From Multifurca ochricompacta (Eukaryota > Basidiomycota > Agaricomycetes > Russulales > Russulaceae), in assembly GCA_022496185.1 (NCBI GenBank), contig WTXG01000007.1, forward strand, positions 248,001 to 312,000: a stretch of 64,000 nt of DNA, read 5' to 3'. Numbering within the stretch: position 1 is the first letter of the stretch; each line of letters opens with the position of its first letter. Below are positions 1 to 11,979 of this stretch, one piece after another. Under the pieces are notes generated by a model. It ran no database searches. It saw nothing but the letters and a program-made list of their open reading frames with translations, and was not told where the DNA came from. A program made the translations under genes and the position numbers.

Positions 1-1041
1 AGCATGTACCCATCCCATTTATCATCAATTTTGAGGCGTTCCTCAACGAGCCTAAGGACCTCCTTTTTGCGGTCGAGTTCGCGTTGCTCGCGCTTGGAGA
101 TACGCATACCACGAAAGAGCGCTTCGTCATCTGCAATTTCTTGCCGAAGGAGTTCAACTTGCTGGAGCTCACGCTTTGTAAGATACTCCTGACGAGAGCG
201 CTCGCGCAAGGAAGGCATGGCGAGAGCGCGAGCAACCGAGTCATCTGCAAGTTGCCGCCGTTGAGCGGCTTCAGCTGCAGCACCGGAGTTTCTGGACGAG
301 CGGTCCTCGACAATTTTCTTAGTCTTGTCTTTATCCCGTTGCCTGACGCGCTCGGCGAATTCGTCTCGTTCTCGCAGATCCTGCTCGCGTTCACGCGCGC
401 GTCGCTCGGTTTCGTCCTCTGGGAACTCTTCGTTCGTATCATCGGGGGTCGCAGGTCTATCTTCTTCTTCGTCGCGTTTCCAGCGCTTTCGCGTCTTCTC
501 CTCCTCGTCACTCTCCCACTCTCGCGCATCAGATTCCCGTTTCCGGGTATGTCTCTCTCGATCACGCCTGTCTCTCCCCGAACTTTTCGAGTTGTCCTTG
601 TTCAATTCCGCGACACTGCTAGGAGTAGGGTCATCGTCGATGACGAAAGAAAATTGTTGCTTGCGCAGAGACTTGGCATCTTTCTCTGCTCGCTTGCGAG
701 CGGCATCGTCGGGATGCGCCTGCTTGTGCCTGCGGGGGGCCTGCCTGTGGACTTCGCTTATGAACGTATGAGCAGCGGGGGTATCTGGTAGACCGGCAGC
801 ATGGAGAGATGAGAAGAGAGCATCTGTTGTTTTGGAAGAAGAAGCTGGGGGTGCGGTAAGACTGTGCTTGATTTATGTGGAGAATAAACGCACCTGACGC
901 AATTACGAAGTTGACGATACTCTTGTCCGAAAGGCCAAAGAACTTCAAAAGGGTGTAAGTTTGAGAATAGAATGCACATAATACCTGGAAAGTTACCTGA
1001 AGAGCATTGTCCGAAACATAACGTTCGAGTTCTGAAGGCAT
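1..1041 (-). CDS. PRP2: PRP2/DHX16-type DEAH-box splicing helicase, N-terminal part (runs off left edge)
   Basis: Spliceosomal DEAH-box ATPase of the Prp2/Cdc28/DHX16 family, which remodels the activated spliceosome before the first catalytic step. Only the N-terminal region lies in the window; the helicase core would be beyond base 1. The first exon (1041 to about 997) starts MPSELERYVSDNALQ and a later exon continues FFGLSDKSIVNFVIASG, matching the DHX16 N-terminal pattern of a short ERWVxD motif followed by GLSxxxVxxFxI. The rest is a highly charged, low-complexity R/E/D/K-rich linker, then a conserved block near 250-1 (YLTKRELQQVELLRQEI, then DDEALFRGMRISKREQREL), corresponding to the LxKRE...LF...LSxxERxEL block of DHX16. 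At least two short introns lie between 1041 and about 800. The gene diverges from CWF19. Assignment is confident despite the missing core because two separate N-terminal blocks match. Confidence 0.85.
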
Positions 1042-1183
1042 GAGATTGAGGGCCGTGGCGGTGAGTGGCGCAGAGCCAAAATCCAGAAGCTTGACTGACC
1101 TGGATACTCACGTGACTGAGGCGCGTTCCTCAAGAACCGGCGCAGGCGTAAGGGGTCAGTCACGGATTGGACTATTGTGATTG
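1042..1183. promoter_or_regulatory. Shared head-to-head promoter of PRP2 and CWF19
   Basis: Only about 142 bp separate the two start codons, so both 5' UTRs and core promoters must lie here or overlap the genes. I see no clear TATA box. Both genes encode spliceosome factors, so co-expression from one bidirectional promoter is a reasonable inference. Confidence 0.5.
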
Positions 1184-4023
1184 ATGGACTCATTACAGGA
1201 GCACAAGCATAAATCAAAGTCAAAGAAACGTCATCGCCACGGAGACTCAGACGAGAAGCATAAATACAAAAAGTACAAGGAGAAGGACAGGGAAACCATT
1301 GTCCGTGGGGTCGATGACGACTTCGGTGATGAAGACATATGGGTGGAAAAGAATATCGACATGGACGGGGAGAAAGTGAGAAGAGAAAGATTTACATCTC
1401 TGAAATGATTCTGTCTCATACTCGCCATCTAGCCTCTTACAACTGTCATGCCCACGGTGGAGAGCCTGAAGCTGACTTCGCGTGCTCGCTCTAAATCTGA
1501 CGACCCGCATCTACCTAAAGCTGTGGCCACTGAGTCCTCCTTGAAACGAGATGACTGGATGCTTGACCCTTCAGTGGGTTCGACTACATCTCCAGCGACA
1601 TTTTACCCTATACGTGAAGGCGGCGACGAGTCCCTCACGGAGGGCTACGGTGAACCCTCAACCAGGCCCCGAACACTCGGGGGTGGTATTGACTTTTTCT
1701 CTGGCCTTGGAAAAGAGAGAGAGAAAAAAGCTAAGCCTGATTTGCCTGACCCGGATAAGGTGACTTATAAGCTTTGTCTCACCTGCTCTACTCAATCTTC
1801 TTCATCTTCTAGTTACATGTCAGTTCGAAAGAGCTGAACACCCAGCTCAAGGAGGGAAAATCTCTGAACGAGCACTCAGAAGCGCAGGGCCCCAAGCTTG
1901 TCGCCCCAGGCGGCCCAGGCTCACAGTGGCGCATGATGCGCTTACGCCGTGTTTATGAAACCGCCCAAGAGGATAATCGTCCGGTCGAGGAGGTTGCTGT
2001 CGAACGCTTTGGCTCATTCGAGGCATTTGAACAGGCCAGGGAAGAGCGACGCATCCTCGATGAACGCCAAGGAAAACGCATTGAGCGCGGACGGGAAGTG
2101 ACAAAAGGAAAACGGCGTATGGAGCCCAACCACTCAAAGGCGGGAGAGAAGAGCTTCATATTCAATGACCTTGGCGGGAGTGGCGCATCGTCGCGTAGCT
2201 CGAGCTTCCGGCGGCCTGGTGGGCCAGGGGAAAGCGCCCCTTCTACTCCTTCCCCACACCCTGTATTTCCGCCTGATGCCCGTCCCCGCTTCGATTCGCT
2301 TCGTCTGTCACAAACCGGAACTCCGGGCTCACATGCGCGTACACCAGTGCCGTCAGTCATGACGCCGCAGCTAGTGGGGAAGCGCGCACTGTCCCCTTCT
2401 TCGCTCAACAGACTTCAGGCAAAAGTCCTACGCGCTAAATTGACTGGCGGACCAGATGCAGAGAAGCTGGAGAAGGAGTATGAAGAGGAGATGCAGCGCG
2501 CAAGTGGGACTCACACGAACGAGGATGGCATTCAAACGCGGACACGCGTAGAAGTATTGCCAACACTTGATGCTCGCGGGAGGCTTTATGACGTTGGGCA
2601 CGGAAAAGATGATGGCCAGGTACTCCCTGGGAATAGAAAGAAGAAGGAGAAGGTATGTACACTGCGTGTGTGGATGGGTATCGAATAGCTGATGGCCAGC
2701 GCAAGGTGGAGACTCGCGACCCAAAGACAGGGGAGATTGTCAGGTACAATGCCGACGATGACACCACCACCCTGGGAGAATTACTGCGCCAGGAAAAATT
2801 CAACGCTGGAATGGCAGACCAGAAAAATCTCGACATGCAATTTGCGCACTCAATCATGACTGATGGTGGTTTCGTCGTGAGTATTTCGAGGTACATACGA
2901 TGCTCTCTCCCATTTAAATGTCATCACAATGACAGAATGATCTTGAATACATGGACGACAACGCCGAGAAGTTAGGCAGACAAAAAATGCGTTCGGACGC
3001 CATGAAGCGCCAGTTTGCTATACAGGGTACGCACAATTCTTATTATTGCCCACGAAAGGATTGACATCTCGAATATCAGACTACAAGCGTACGCAGAAGG
3101 CGTTAGCCTCGTGTCCTTTCTGCTATGGGGAAGACGATTCCCTTCCAAAAGCTCCAATGGTTGCCCTGGGGACGAGAGTATATCTCTCTTGCTCATTACA
3201 TGAGGAATTGACTCCTGGGCACTGTTTGATCGTGCCGATTCAACACCACTTGACCATGCTTGAGGGTGATGATGATGTCTGGGATGAGGTCCGGGTACGG
3301 CTACAGTTACTTGGACTATGCCAATGGTTTTGAAAACTGCTTGCTAGAACTTTATGAAGAGCATAATGCGGATGTACGCTGAAGAGGACAAAGGAGTTGT
3401 CTTCTACGAGACAGTGATTTCGCTCAAGTGGCAGAAGCACAGCGTTATAGAGTGTGTCCCTGTTCCATGGGAACAGTTTGACGTTCTCCCAGGTTATTTC
3501 AAGGTGCGCGTTTTCAGCAAGGGCATCCCCCGGGTTTTTCAACAGGTTTTGTAGGAATCTATTTTAATGAGCGAAGCGGAATGGTCGCAGCATAAAAAAC
3601 TGATCGATTTTGCTACCCGTCCCGGTGGATTCCGGCGAATGATGGTTCCCAACCTACCGTACTTTATGGTTCAATTTGACTACAAAGGTGAAAAGGGATA
3701 TGGTCATGTCATCGAAGGCAGCGGAGGAACGGCTGGAGAGGAGGAGCTGGATGAAGGAGAGAAGGGAGGTGGTGATTTTCCTAGGTACGCCTTTTTTACT
3801 TTCCATAACGTTGTTTGTTTTATTTATCGTAGTGATTTTGATTTTAATTTTTGACAGATATTTTGCTGGAGAGATTATTGGGAATCTATTGGAACTCGAA
3901 CCAAGACGATGGCGACATCCTCGACGACAAGATTTCGGCAGAAATAAAGAAAGAGTGACCAAGTTCAAGAAAGTGTTCGATCGGTTCGATTGGACCGGTT
4001 TAATGGAACGGTCACGGTCTTGA
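1184..4023 (+). CDS. CWF19: CWF19/CWF19L2-type spliceosome (lariat turnover) protein
   Basis: Member of the Cwf19/CwfJ family, associated with late spliceosomes and intron lariat turnover. The start at 1184 opens a lysine/histidine-rich basic N-terminus (HKHKSKSKKRHRH) and an acidic stretch with VEKNIDMDGEK. The middle holds GGGIDFFSGLGKEREKK and a Ser/Pro-rich region. The C-terminal half carries both family domains. CwfJ_C_1 spans about 3055-3550, with the zinc-binding pattern CPFC...CSLHEELTPGHCLIVPIQHH, whose HxxxxxxHxxxxPxxHH arrangement resembles HIT proteins. CwfJ_C_2 spans about 3565-4010, with GGFRRMMVPNLPYFMVQFDY, GYGHVIEG, FPRYFAGEIIGNLLELEP and the terminal KVFDRFDWTGLM. At least eight exons are needed; one intron starts near 1375 (GTGAGA) and another lies near 3785-3860. 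Divergent from PRP2. Confidence 0.9.
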
Positions 4024-4070
4024 TGTTCAGGGTTCAGTTCAGGTTCAGGTCAGGATTTGAGCGGCAGCGG

Positions 4071-4116
4071 CCCGGGGGGGGGGGGCGCGCGGGGGAGGGG
4101 GGGGGACGGCGACGGC
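4071..4116. repeat. G-rich run between CWF19 and the CLYBL-type gene
   Basis: A stretch of about 45 bp is almost entirely G on the plus strand, with runs of 12, 5, 4 and 9 G broken by CGCGC, A and C. It lies in the 113-bp gap between two same-strand genes, where the first terminator and the second promoter must fit. Several G-runs of three or more could form a G-quadruplex. Such runs are also prone to length error in sequencing. Confidence 0.7.
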
Positions 4117-4136
4117 ATTCTCAATCTCAATTCTCA

Positions 4137-5668
4137 ATGTATACTCCTTCCTCCAGATTGTTGAGGTCTTTAAGGACTAGTTACCACCAAGCAATTAGGT
4201 CTTTGTCTTTTATACGTCAATATTCTATCGCACAGGAGCAGGGTCACGCTACCCCGCTCCGACGTTCATACCTTTATGGTCAGTGGGTTTTTAAAACATG
4301 TCCGTGATAAGGGCTGCTGTTCAATGTTTGATTTCATTTGGCCCAGTGCCAGCATCGTCGGAACGCATGCTCCAGAAGTCTCTGGTGACTGGCTCGGACA
4401 TCATCATCTACGACCTCGAAGACAGTATCGCGCCCTCAGAAGAGGATAAGAATCATGCAAGGAAGCGACTGGCGGATTTCCTGACGGTTAGATTCGCTAA
4501 TACGATTGGTTGTTGAAGCTGATTGCTTATTCAGAGAACAGCACCTGAAAACCTTCCACACCCTTCGCGCATTGCTGTCCGAGTAAATAGTACCCACACC
4601 CCCTTCTTCGAGCGCGACATCGTCAGCATTGTAAGGTTATCTTTCCCGAGACTGTAATTAGTCTAACTTGCTCCCACCTTAGCTCACCATTTCCTCTGTT
4701 CGGACGCTGGTACTGCCTAAAATTCATTCCGTGGAGGATCTGGAAATTGTCACCGACGCGATGGAAGCGTTTGGTCGGGCACAGGGAACTATCAATCTCA
4801 TTGCCAGTATCGAAAGTGCACTCGCTCTCCACAATGTTGGAGCAATTGCCTCATGGAAGTCCGTGTATGGGCCCGAGAAGGGTGGCGAGCTTCGTGCGCT
4901 CTTGGTACGCTCTCTTTCTTGTTGTGGCTGCTATTACCGCTCATTTTTCACTTAGTTTGCGGCGGAAGACTGTATGATCTTCTAGTCTTTCATTGAGGAG
5001 TAAGGGGTGACGAAAGTGTCTTAGATTGTGCGGATACGTCCATCATACGGACCGCCTCTCGTCAGGAGTTGCTTTATCCTCGGTCCCAGATAGCTATCAC
5101 TGCAAAGGCATTTGGCCTTGACGCTATCGATATGGTTGCGAGCCCTCCTTCCGAGCTCAACATAACTAATATACCGCAGGTTTGCGTCAATTATCGTGAC
5201 TTGGAATTTTTACGGGATGAGTGCGCTGACGGCCGGAGACTGGGATTTAGCGGAAAGGTATTTCTCACCTCTGATCTCTGTTCGGACGCTTATCATGACT
5301 GAAAATTCTCAGCAGGCGATCCATCCAACCCAAGTGGATATCATCCAGTCCACTTTTGTCCCGACTGAGCAAGGTATAAATTATCTACTTGCTCGGGTAT
5401 ACGGACTGAGTTCCTACGAGAGATTCTACGAGCCGCGACGATAGTGCACAGAATGGCGCAAGCGCATGCTGAGCAGAAAGGAGCATTCGGTCTTGACTTG
5501 GGAGACAGCAAAGGCGGCAAGGAAATGATCGACGCCCCTATGTTAAAGCAGGTAACACCGAATGGGTCTGCCTTCTCCTTTTCGTTTGCCTGATTTTCCA
5601 CCGTCTAGGCAGAGAAGTCAGTCCAGTTAGCACGCGCTGCAGGCCTTCCCATTCCAAAGATCTCTTGA
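4137..5668 (+). CDS. Mitochondrial CitE-like beta-lyase (CLYBL / HpcH-HpaI aldolase family)
   Basis: Homologue of the citrate lyase beta-like enzymes; animal CLYBL cleaves citramalyl-CoA in mitochondria. The N-terminus from 4137 is basic, Ser/Arg-rich and free of acidic residues for about 30 residues (MYTPSSRLLRSLRTSYHQ), as expected of a mitochondrial presequence. After an intron come VPASSERMLQKS, DIIIYDLEDSIAPSEEDK (the metal/substrate motif DLEDSxxPxxK), AVRVNS, LVLPKIHSVEDL, LIASIESALALHN (metal-binding Glu), RSQIAITAKAFGLDAIDMV, and AIHPTQVDIIQSTFVPTEQ, a near-diagnostic CitE/CLYBL C-terminal motif. The last exon ends at a TGA at 5666-5668. About seven introns. It lies 113 bp after CWF19 on the same strand and converges on CHL1. 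Family is certain; the exact acyl-CoA substrate is inferred. Confidence 0.88.
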
Positions 5669-6034
5669 GTGTGAATTAGCGATTTTTCGTGACCAAGTTG
5701 ATGGCAGTGCGCTGCACATGGGGATGGAATATCAAGTGGGTAGATCGAGGTTTGTATGCTACATCTTAAAGCTGAATGAGCTCACATATTACGACAGCTC
5801 AAGGTGCGACATTCACGTCGTGTAATTATCACTCTCTGGCGCAACTGGCGCAGCTATGCTTAGCACATTTCATGGATCCCAACTTAACGAGGCAATCAGT
5901 AATACATTCTTCATTTTCTTCATAAGTGAATGCCCCAGCCAGCCGGTGACACCGCGGCAGGGACGATGTTCGCTTATTTCTATGGCTGACAGTATCGAAG
6001 AGTAAGAGTCGAAGGTACTACTGACGCCGTATTA
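5669..6034. other. Intergenic gap between convergent genes
   Basis: The 3' regions of the CLYBL-type gene (plus) and CHL1 (minus) meet here. I find no ORF with protein-like content, no repeat and no RNA gene. Confidence 0.6.
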
Positions 6035-9000
6035 TCAACCCCTTTTGCTAACGAAGAACTGACTGGCAGCCTTGATCGCTTGGCCAAATGACTGAGTCAC
6101 GATGAGGGACTTTCCAATCCACTTAGGCAGTCTGTTGTGGATCCTTTCAAACTGGTAACGCATATCAACAAGTGCAATCATCGACCAGTCGTCCTTATGG
6201 CGTATGGCACGACCTGCGAATTGCATTAGTCGCACTCGTCACACATAATCCACTTTACCCACCAATGCTCTGGTTCACTGAACTCATACACATGTTCTCA
6301 TACAGCTCTTTTCCCGCTGCACCATACATAGACCCCTTCTGGATGACTTCTCCGGCAAGTCGGTCTGCATGTTTGAGCCGCTCTTGAAGCTCTGCAGACG
6401 TCAAGTTGGTGAAGGGCAGGCCAATCACCATGACCATGCGGGCGAGACCATCAGAGAAATTCAGTCCTTCGGATAGTTTTGCCCCTACGACGGCAAGTAG
6501 TAGTGCGCCCTTTCCCTGGACGAAGATGAGGGCTATTGATGGAGGCGGTGAAACTATCACAAGGACCTACGCCACTTCGTATTTCTTCCGCGTACTGGAT
6601 CAGTAATTCGTGGACATCGGCTGTTGATTCTACGAACACCTGCGCAGTGGTCAGCACACGGCAGATTAAGTAAAAGATGCTTACCTTTTTCTTATTCAAT
6701 ATGGAGTCCATGATCCCTTTCTTTTCCCAAAGATTCTTGACTGTTTCAAGCATCTTGTAAGACGGCAGAAAGACCACCATCCCATCGGGCACAATTCTGA
6801 CAAAATTGACCACGATTTGTCCGAGTTCGAATAACTAAAGGGCAAATTAACATCGGGTATAATAACGATACAGAATGCATGCCAGGTCTTCGTTGTCCAT
6901 AGTCGAGAATTTGAAACAAAGCTCGCCTCCTCGGGGTCCGCGAGGGATAACCAGCGTTCGTAGGTTGGATTCTGGAGTGATGTGGTTACAAGAAAAGAGG
7001 GATATCCTCTCGCTCGGCAAGTGCGCGAACAGTTGGTTGGTCAAATCTGACATCTGTTGCTAATCAGCAACAATTATAATAGAAATACATATCGGAATCT
7101 TACAGGTGACATTGTCCCGCCCGCTAGGATGATGGACCGTGCAGCGTCCATAACTGCACGAAATTGCGGTGCAGGATTCAGAGATTGGTACTTGACTTGG
7201 AATTCGGGCCTCCCCGGGTTTTGTGAAGAGGGCTGTTGGGTGAAGATGATACGTCCGTCTATCAAAGATTTAGATGACCCCGAATTTAGGTCTGAATTCG
7301 ATAACATAGACACACCATCACTTGCTGCGGCTAGGGCAGTGATGAACTCTTGAACTGCGTAAAGCGGCGGCGTTCCCAGTTCAGAATGCACCGCACTGCC
7401 TGCTGTCCGGTCGTTCAAAAAGGTTGCGCACGTGGGGAAGGAGAAAGAGCAATTGTTCTCTACCTTTTTGTTCGATTTGCGATTTCGCCTTCCTCGTGTA
7501 TGCTGTAATTTTCCTGGAAAGCTAGGATTTTTGGTAAGTATACTGGAAGGACGAATAAAGAGTTACACTATGCCTTGCTCTTACGGAGATATTTTTGAAT
7601 CTCGAGGAAGTTGATCTCTTCGATCTTTCCACCAAGCCTTGAGAGTAGATCATCTACGGTCATCACCTCTGATAAGTTAAGTTGCCCCCAATTTGAGAGC
7701 AGACCCTTCAACGTGTGAAGAAGGCGGTATAGGCGCTTCAGGTGTAGCATATGTTTCGATGCCAATCTATTTTTAAATCTTGATATGTACGCTGAGAGCT
7801 GTTCCAAGCAAAGGTCCAGAGTGCGCAATGGAAGGGTGACAGTGGATAACGCGAGCAAAGAAGATATAAGATCTTTGTAGAGTCATAGCCTAATGAGGAC
7901 TCGCAATTACGCTTGCGGAGCAGAACACGTACTGTGAGCTTCGTCAACGACAACGACTTGATTTGTCAGATCAATATTCAAGGCTTCTCTAGCGTCACGG
8001 TGAATAAGAAGGTTATATGGTAAGGTAACCACCTGTAAAGCTTTGAATCTCGTCACTTGTATGCCTCAGATCAAAAATATGGACGCACTTCTGCTTGTGA
8101 GATAGCTTCGCGGGACGCAAAATATGGACAAGTCCGAGATGCCTGTCCAGCAACGATCAAGTCTTCAATATCCTTTGGGGATGCCTTTAAGGAATAATCA
8201 GACAAACGGATTCGAGGTGGAAAATATGCAAACCAGTATCTGGTCACGGAACTCGTGCAAGCGAATGTCCTCCGCATCGCCTGGCTTTGGTAGGTATGGG
8301 CATCGTTTGTCACCTCCAGCTGCGCGCAAGTACCCTCGTCACGCGTGAAAAGGGATAAACGGACTGGGGAGTTGTACCTTGTAAAAGCTCGCGGCAGTGT
8401 TCATCGAGATCTCCGCCTTTCGCCTTCACTTTTTCATTCAAACATAGCTGCTTCCGAGAACCAAGGCTCACAAAGCGAGTCTCAGACCGTCCATTATAAG
8501 TGTCTGCGTCAGATACCACCGAGTCATACTTCCGTTTTCCTCCCTCAGCAGCAATTGACAATCGTGCTGTTGCATTACCAGGGGGCGGTAAACACGAATT
8601 GAGGTGCGCTTCCCGGCGAAGCCGTCTCAGCTCGGGCATAACTTGAGAGAGTTGAGAATGTGTTCGTGAGGCGTAGAATATCTTAGTACATGCTGGTCGC
8701 CGAATACCCGAATCAGCCCGATTTGCATAACCCGGTTTTCTTCTCCTGCGATGTGATTGCTTAAAGGGCTCTGAAAGAGCCAAATTAGACGCCCGTACCA
8801 AGCTTCATCCCCTACACTGCCATCTAACCCTTCTTCGTCGTCAGGAAGAAATGAATCCTCATCTTCCGAGGCAGATTCGCCAAGGCTAGATTTCTGATAA
8901 CAGGTGAGCTGCCGTTGTACAAAGTGCAAGAAGACGGCACACCTGTCTTTTGATATTTCGCGCAAAGAGCTTTCTCCTCTGAGTTTCTTCGCGCTTCCGC

Positions 9001-9483
9001 GCTGCAGCTAGATGCTCCTCATACTCTTGCTCGTCGGCCTCTAGTTCACGGCGAAGCCGATCACGAGTCTGAGAAATAACCCACTCAGGGGCTGGGGCCT
9101 GGCGTGAGATCAATTGTAGTGTTTGTCCGATTGTGACACCGACCATCGTCACTTTTCAAACTGTCGAGATGACCTTTGCGGGCGCGGTACTTATCATCAT
9201 CCAACCAAGTCAATGCAGCAGAAAGCAAACTCAAGGTTTTTCCCTAAGACTTTATTAGTCTCTCACATAGATGCTGGTGTTTCCGTGAGCTGACCGTTCC
9301 TGTCGGGCTTTCAGCAATGGCAATTCGACGATGCTCGATGGCAGAGTATATGTGACGCATCAAATCTATCTGGATTGAGTACGGTGGATCAAAAGGAAAA
9401 ACTGGAAATGATTGAGGCGTGGTGAGAACTAATGAAACCTGCTGATGCTGATTAGACTCTTGTGTAGTGATCATGGTGTCCAT
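6035..9483 (-). CDS. CHL1: CHL1/DDX11-type iron-sulphur DNA helicase
   Basis: XPD-family 5'-3' DNA helicase needed for sister-chromatid cohesion and lagging-strand replication. From the start at 9483 the first exon holds FPFDPPYSIQIDLMRHIYSA and IAESPTGT, which splices to GKTLSLLSA to give the Walker A motif. Further on are cysteine segments LCLNEKV, DEHCREL and RTCPYFASR, consistent with the 4Fe-4S cluster of the family, and VVVVDEAH (DEAH box, near 7940). A central helical exon reads LCLEQLSAYISRF. The C-terminal helicase motifs are AVVGAKLSEGLNFSDGLAR, VIGLPFTNLTSAELQERLK, NMCMSSVNQSIG then GRAIRHKDDW, ending LPKWIGKSLIVTQSFG. The QxxGRxIR motif VI is complete after removing an intron. About ten or more introns. 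Divergent from POL12 and convergent with the lyase. Confidence 0.92.
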
Positions 9484-9625
9484 GGTGTCAAGTCAAGTCA
9501 AGTCAAGTCAAATCCATCATATTCAATTAAGTCTAACATCACGTGCACCGTGACTCTGTCTGTAAGAAGCTACGCGTAACTTTACACTTACACTTACACT
9601 TTACACTTTTTCTTTTACCTTCTTG
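9484..9625. promoter_or_regulatory. Shared head-to-head promoter of CHL1 and POL12, with two microsatellites
   Basis: 142 bp separate the two start codons. It contains a pentamer repeat of TCAAG (about 9487-9512) next to the CHL1 start and a (CTTACA)-type tract ending TTTACACTTTTTC (about 9582-9612) just before the POL12 start. The pyrimidine tract before the ATG is typical of fungal leaders. Both products work at the replication fork, so joint control is plausible but inferred. Confidence 0.5.
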
Positions 9626-11879
9626 ATGGCTTCCGGTTCAGATGCCACGGATTTGTCCAAAGAATTAACGCGACACTTTAAAGATACTCCTGGATGTGAT
9701 CCCCTCTTCATTGAACAATGTACGTCCTTACAACTTTTCTGTTACAAGCACATAAATGATTTGGCTTTCTTAGGTGTTGGCCTCTGTGGGAGGTTCAGTA
9801 CCTCCCCACTTGATCTATACTATAAATGGGAGTCCCTTGTTCTTCAGAAAGGAATCGGAGCGCGATATATCGATCGAGATACGCACAATAATCTCAAATC
9901 CCTCCTACAGATGGAGCTCGGGAAGGCTGCTCGAAGCATCAAGACTGGACCAAGCTTGCGGAAGACAAGGGGCGCCCCCCCCGCGAGCATGCTTGGTTTT
10001 GGATCTCGGATGAGCACAAAAAACTCCGGTGTTGGCCTTGTGGACACCGCTCTAAATTCGCAAACTCAGCTTGCGATGCCTTCTTTGAATGTTAGGAAGG
10101 CGGGAACAAGTAAGGTCACATTCGAATGTCGTGACATAGAAGGGTCTTCTCAAAACAAACGAAACTGTGTGTGTCACTGCGCTACGTGGCCGGAGACCTT
10201 TTATCAGTAACTGGAGCTAGATAAATATATGTACGAGAAGATCTCAGAGCGGAGCGGAGGTAAGTGTAGTCTTGGGTAATAAAAGCGATCGGTTGGTTTG
10301 ACGTTCTCGGACAGCTTTGGATGAGCATATAGACGAGCTAGCAGATATTGTTCGCCAGCACTACAGTCTAGCTAACCTTGAAGATCCCTCTGCCTCGACT
10401 GATGTGAGTCCCATCATACAGTTTTCGCGGAGTCTTCTAAGCTCTCGCAGGATGCTGTTGTTGTTGTAGGTCGTATCGCTATTGACGCCGAGGTTTCTTC
10501 TGTCTCCGGAAAACTCAATGAAGCCAGCCTTTACATCGAGTCATCACGAATGATGGGATCCGGTGTCCGTGTTCCTCTGAAGTTTACGCCAAACTTCAAA
10601 GTGAGAGGAGGCCCCAAAGGGCAAGCCAACGTTGGCCTTTTCCCTGGCGCCATAGTTGCTCTCAAAGGACGAAATGGAAGTGGGGACTGGTTTTCTGTCA
10701 TCGAGGTGATGTCGGTCAGCCTTCTCATTGACATCACGTGTTCCTATATCTCACGTATCTATAGTTGCCTCCCCTTCTCCCGCCCCCTTCTGTCTTGCGA
10801 AGTGGAGGTTTGAAGCAAGAACCTCGAGAAACGTCATTCTCGATGACAATAGCTTGTGGTCCTTTTACACAGGATTCAGATCTTCTTTACAAGCCTTGGT
10901 CAACGTGTTGGGGAGTTTAACATTACTAAAGCCAGGCGTGGTTCTCTTGGTCCGAGAAGCCCTTTGTTTCACAAGTACCGTGAACTAACAGTGCTCTTAG
11001 ATTGGGCCTTTCGTAGATTCAACCAATGAAAAGATCAAGACAGGGGATACCGATCAAACTCCGAGCGAGCTTTTCCACACCCAGTTCACCGAAAATGTAT
11101 ATGACTTTTTGAAAGCGTCCCCCAATAGCTTGGTTTTGATCCTTCCCAGTGTGAAGGATATGGTCAGCCATCATAACGTCTACCCACAATCTCCGCTCAA
11201 TATTTCTGGTCTTTCTGGCGACCCCGTGAGTTAACTATGAAGACATCCGATCCCTACTGCATCTGGCTCACATCCCCGATCTCAGCGGATAAAACTTCTG
11301 CCAAATCCATGTCGCTTCTCCCTTAACGACGTCACATTTGCTGTTACCAGCGTAGATGTGCTATTTCATCTGCGAAAGGAGCAGCTCGTGATGCGGGCTG
11401 AGGAAGTAGAGTCACTGGATGTAAACGGGCAACCGCCGGCAACAGATACAATGGCGTGCCTGTCCCGGCACATCTTGCAGCAGAGAAGGTTCGTCCTTGC
11501 ACTTTCCCAAGAAGTGTTGTTCATTGTCGCCTTGGTAGTTTCTACCCTATTTTCCCGTCTCCTCTGGAGTTCTCACACGAAGTCAATCTGGATGTTTCTC
11601 ACCTTGAACACCTTGCGCTGGGCTACGAGGAGGCGGCGTCTGCTCCGGATGTTCTCATTGTCCCAAGCCGGCTAAAACACTTTTCCAAGGTGCGTCGAGA
11701 TCTATCAGAACGGCTGGGGTCGCAGCGTCATATTGTATATCAAGGTTGTGGATCACACTGTTACCATAAATCCCTCTTTTATCTCAAAGAGCGTCTCTGC
11801 GAATCTGATGTTTGGAGGAGAAGGGGAGGGACTGGTTTCATCTCGCATTAAAGTTGATGTGAGGAGATTTTCTGAATAA
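9626..11879 (+). CDS. POL12: DNA polymerase alpha-primase B subunit (POL12/POLA2)
   Basis: Regulatory B subunit of the DNA polymerase alpha-primase complex. The start at 9626 gives an N-terminal domain (SDATDLSKELTRHF...CDPLFIEQ) followed by a flexible region with PPASMLGFGSRMS and a linker into YKYMYEKISERSG. An OB-fold region follows (VVVVGRIAIDAEV...KLNEASLYIESSRMMGSG, then VPLKFT and LFPGAIVALKGRN), then the inactive calpain/phosphoesterase-like domain with IGPFVDSTN, FTENVYDFL, LVLILPSVKDMVSHHNVYPQ, SLNDVTFAVTSVDVLFHLRK and FYPIFP. The C-terminus has APDVLIVPSRLKHFSKVV, TINPSFISKS and ends before a TAA at 11877-11879. About ten short introns. One at 10154-10216 restores the frame between KRN and YKYMYEK, so no indel is needed there. 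Confidence 0.9.
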
Positions 11880-11979
11880 AATAGGAGTTTAATTGTATTT
11901 CGTATGTTATACGATGCTATCTTGGCGGGTGCGTACGGCCCGGGTAGTCGCTTGCGAGCCGGCCGGAACCGGACGTGTG

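Noticed and set aside
84..791. 235-codon plus-strand ORF
   Set aside because: It is antisense to the charged linker of the PRP2 gene; its Ser/Arg/Leu composition is a by-product of the R/E/D/K-rich codons opposite.
10154..10216. Frame break in POL12 after KRN
   Set aside because: A GTGTGT...CTAG intron joins KRN to YKYMYEKISER in frame.
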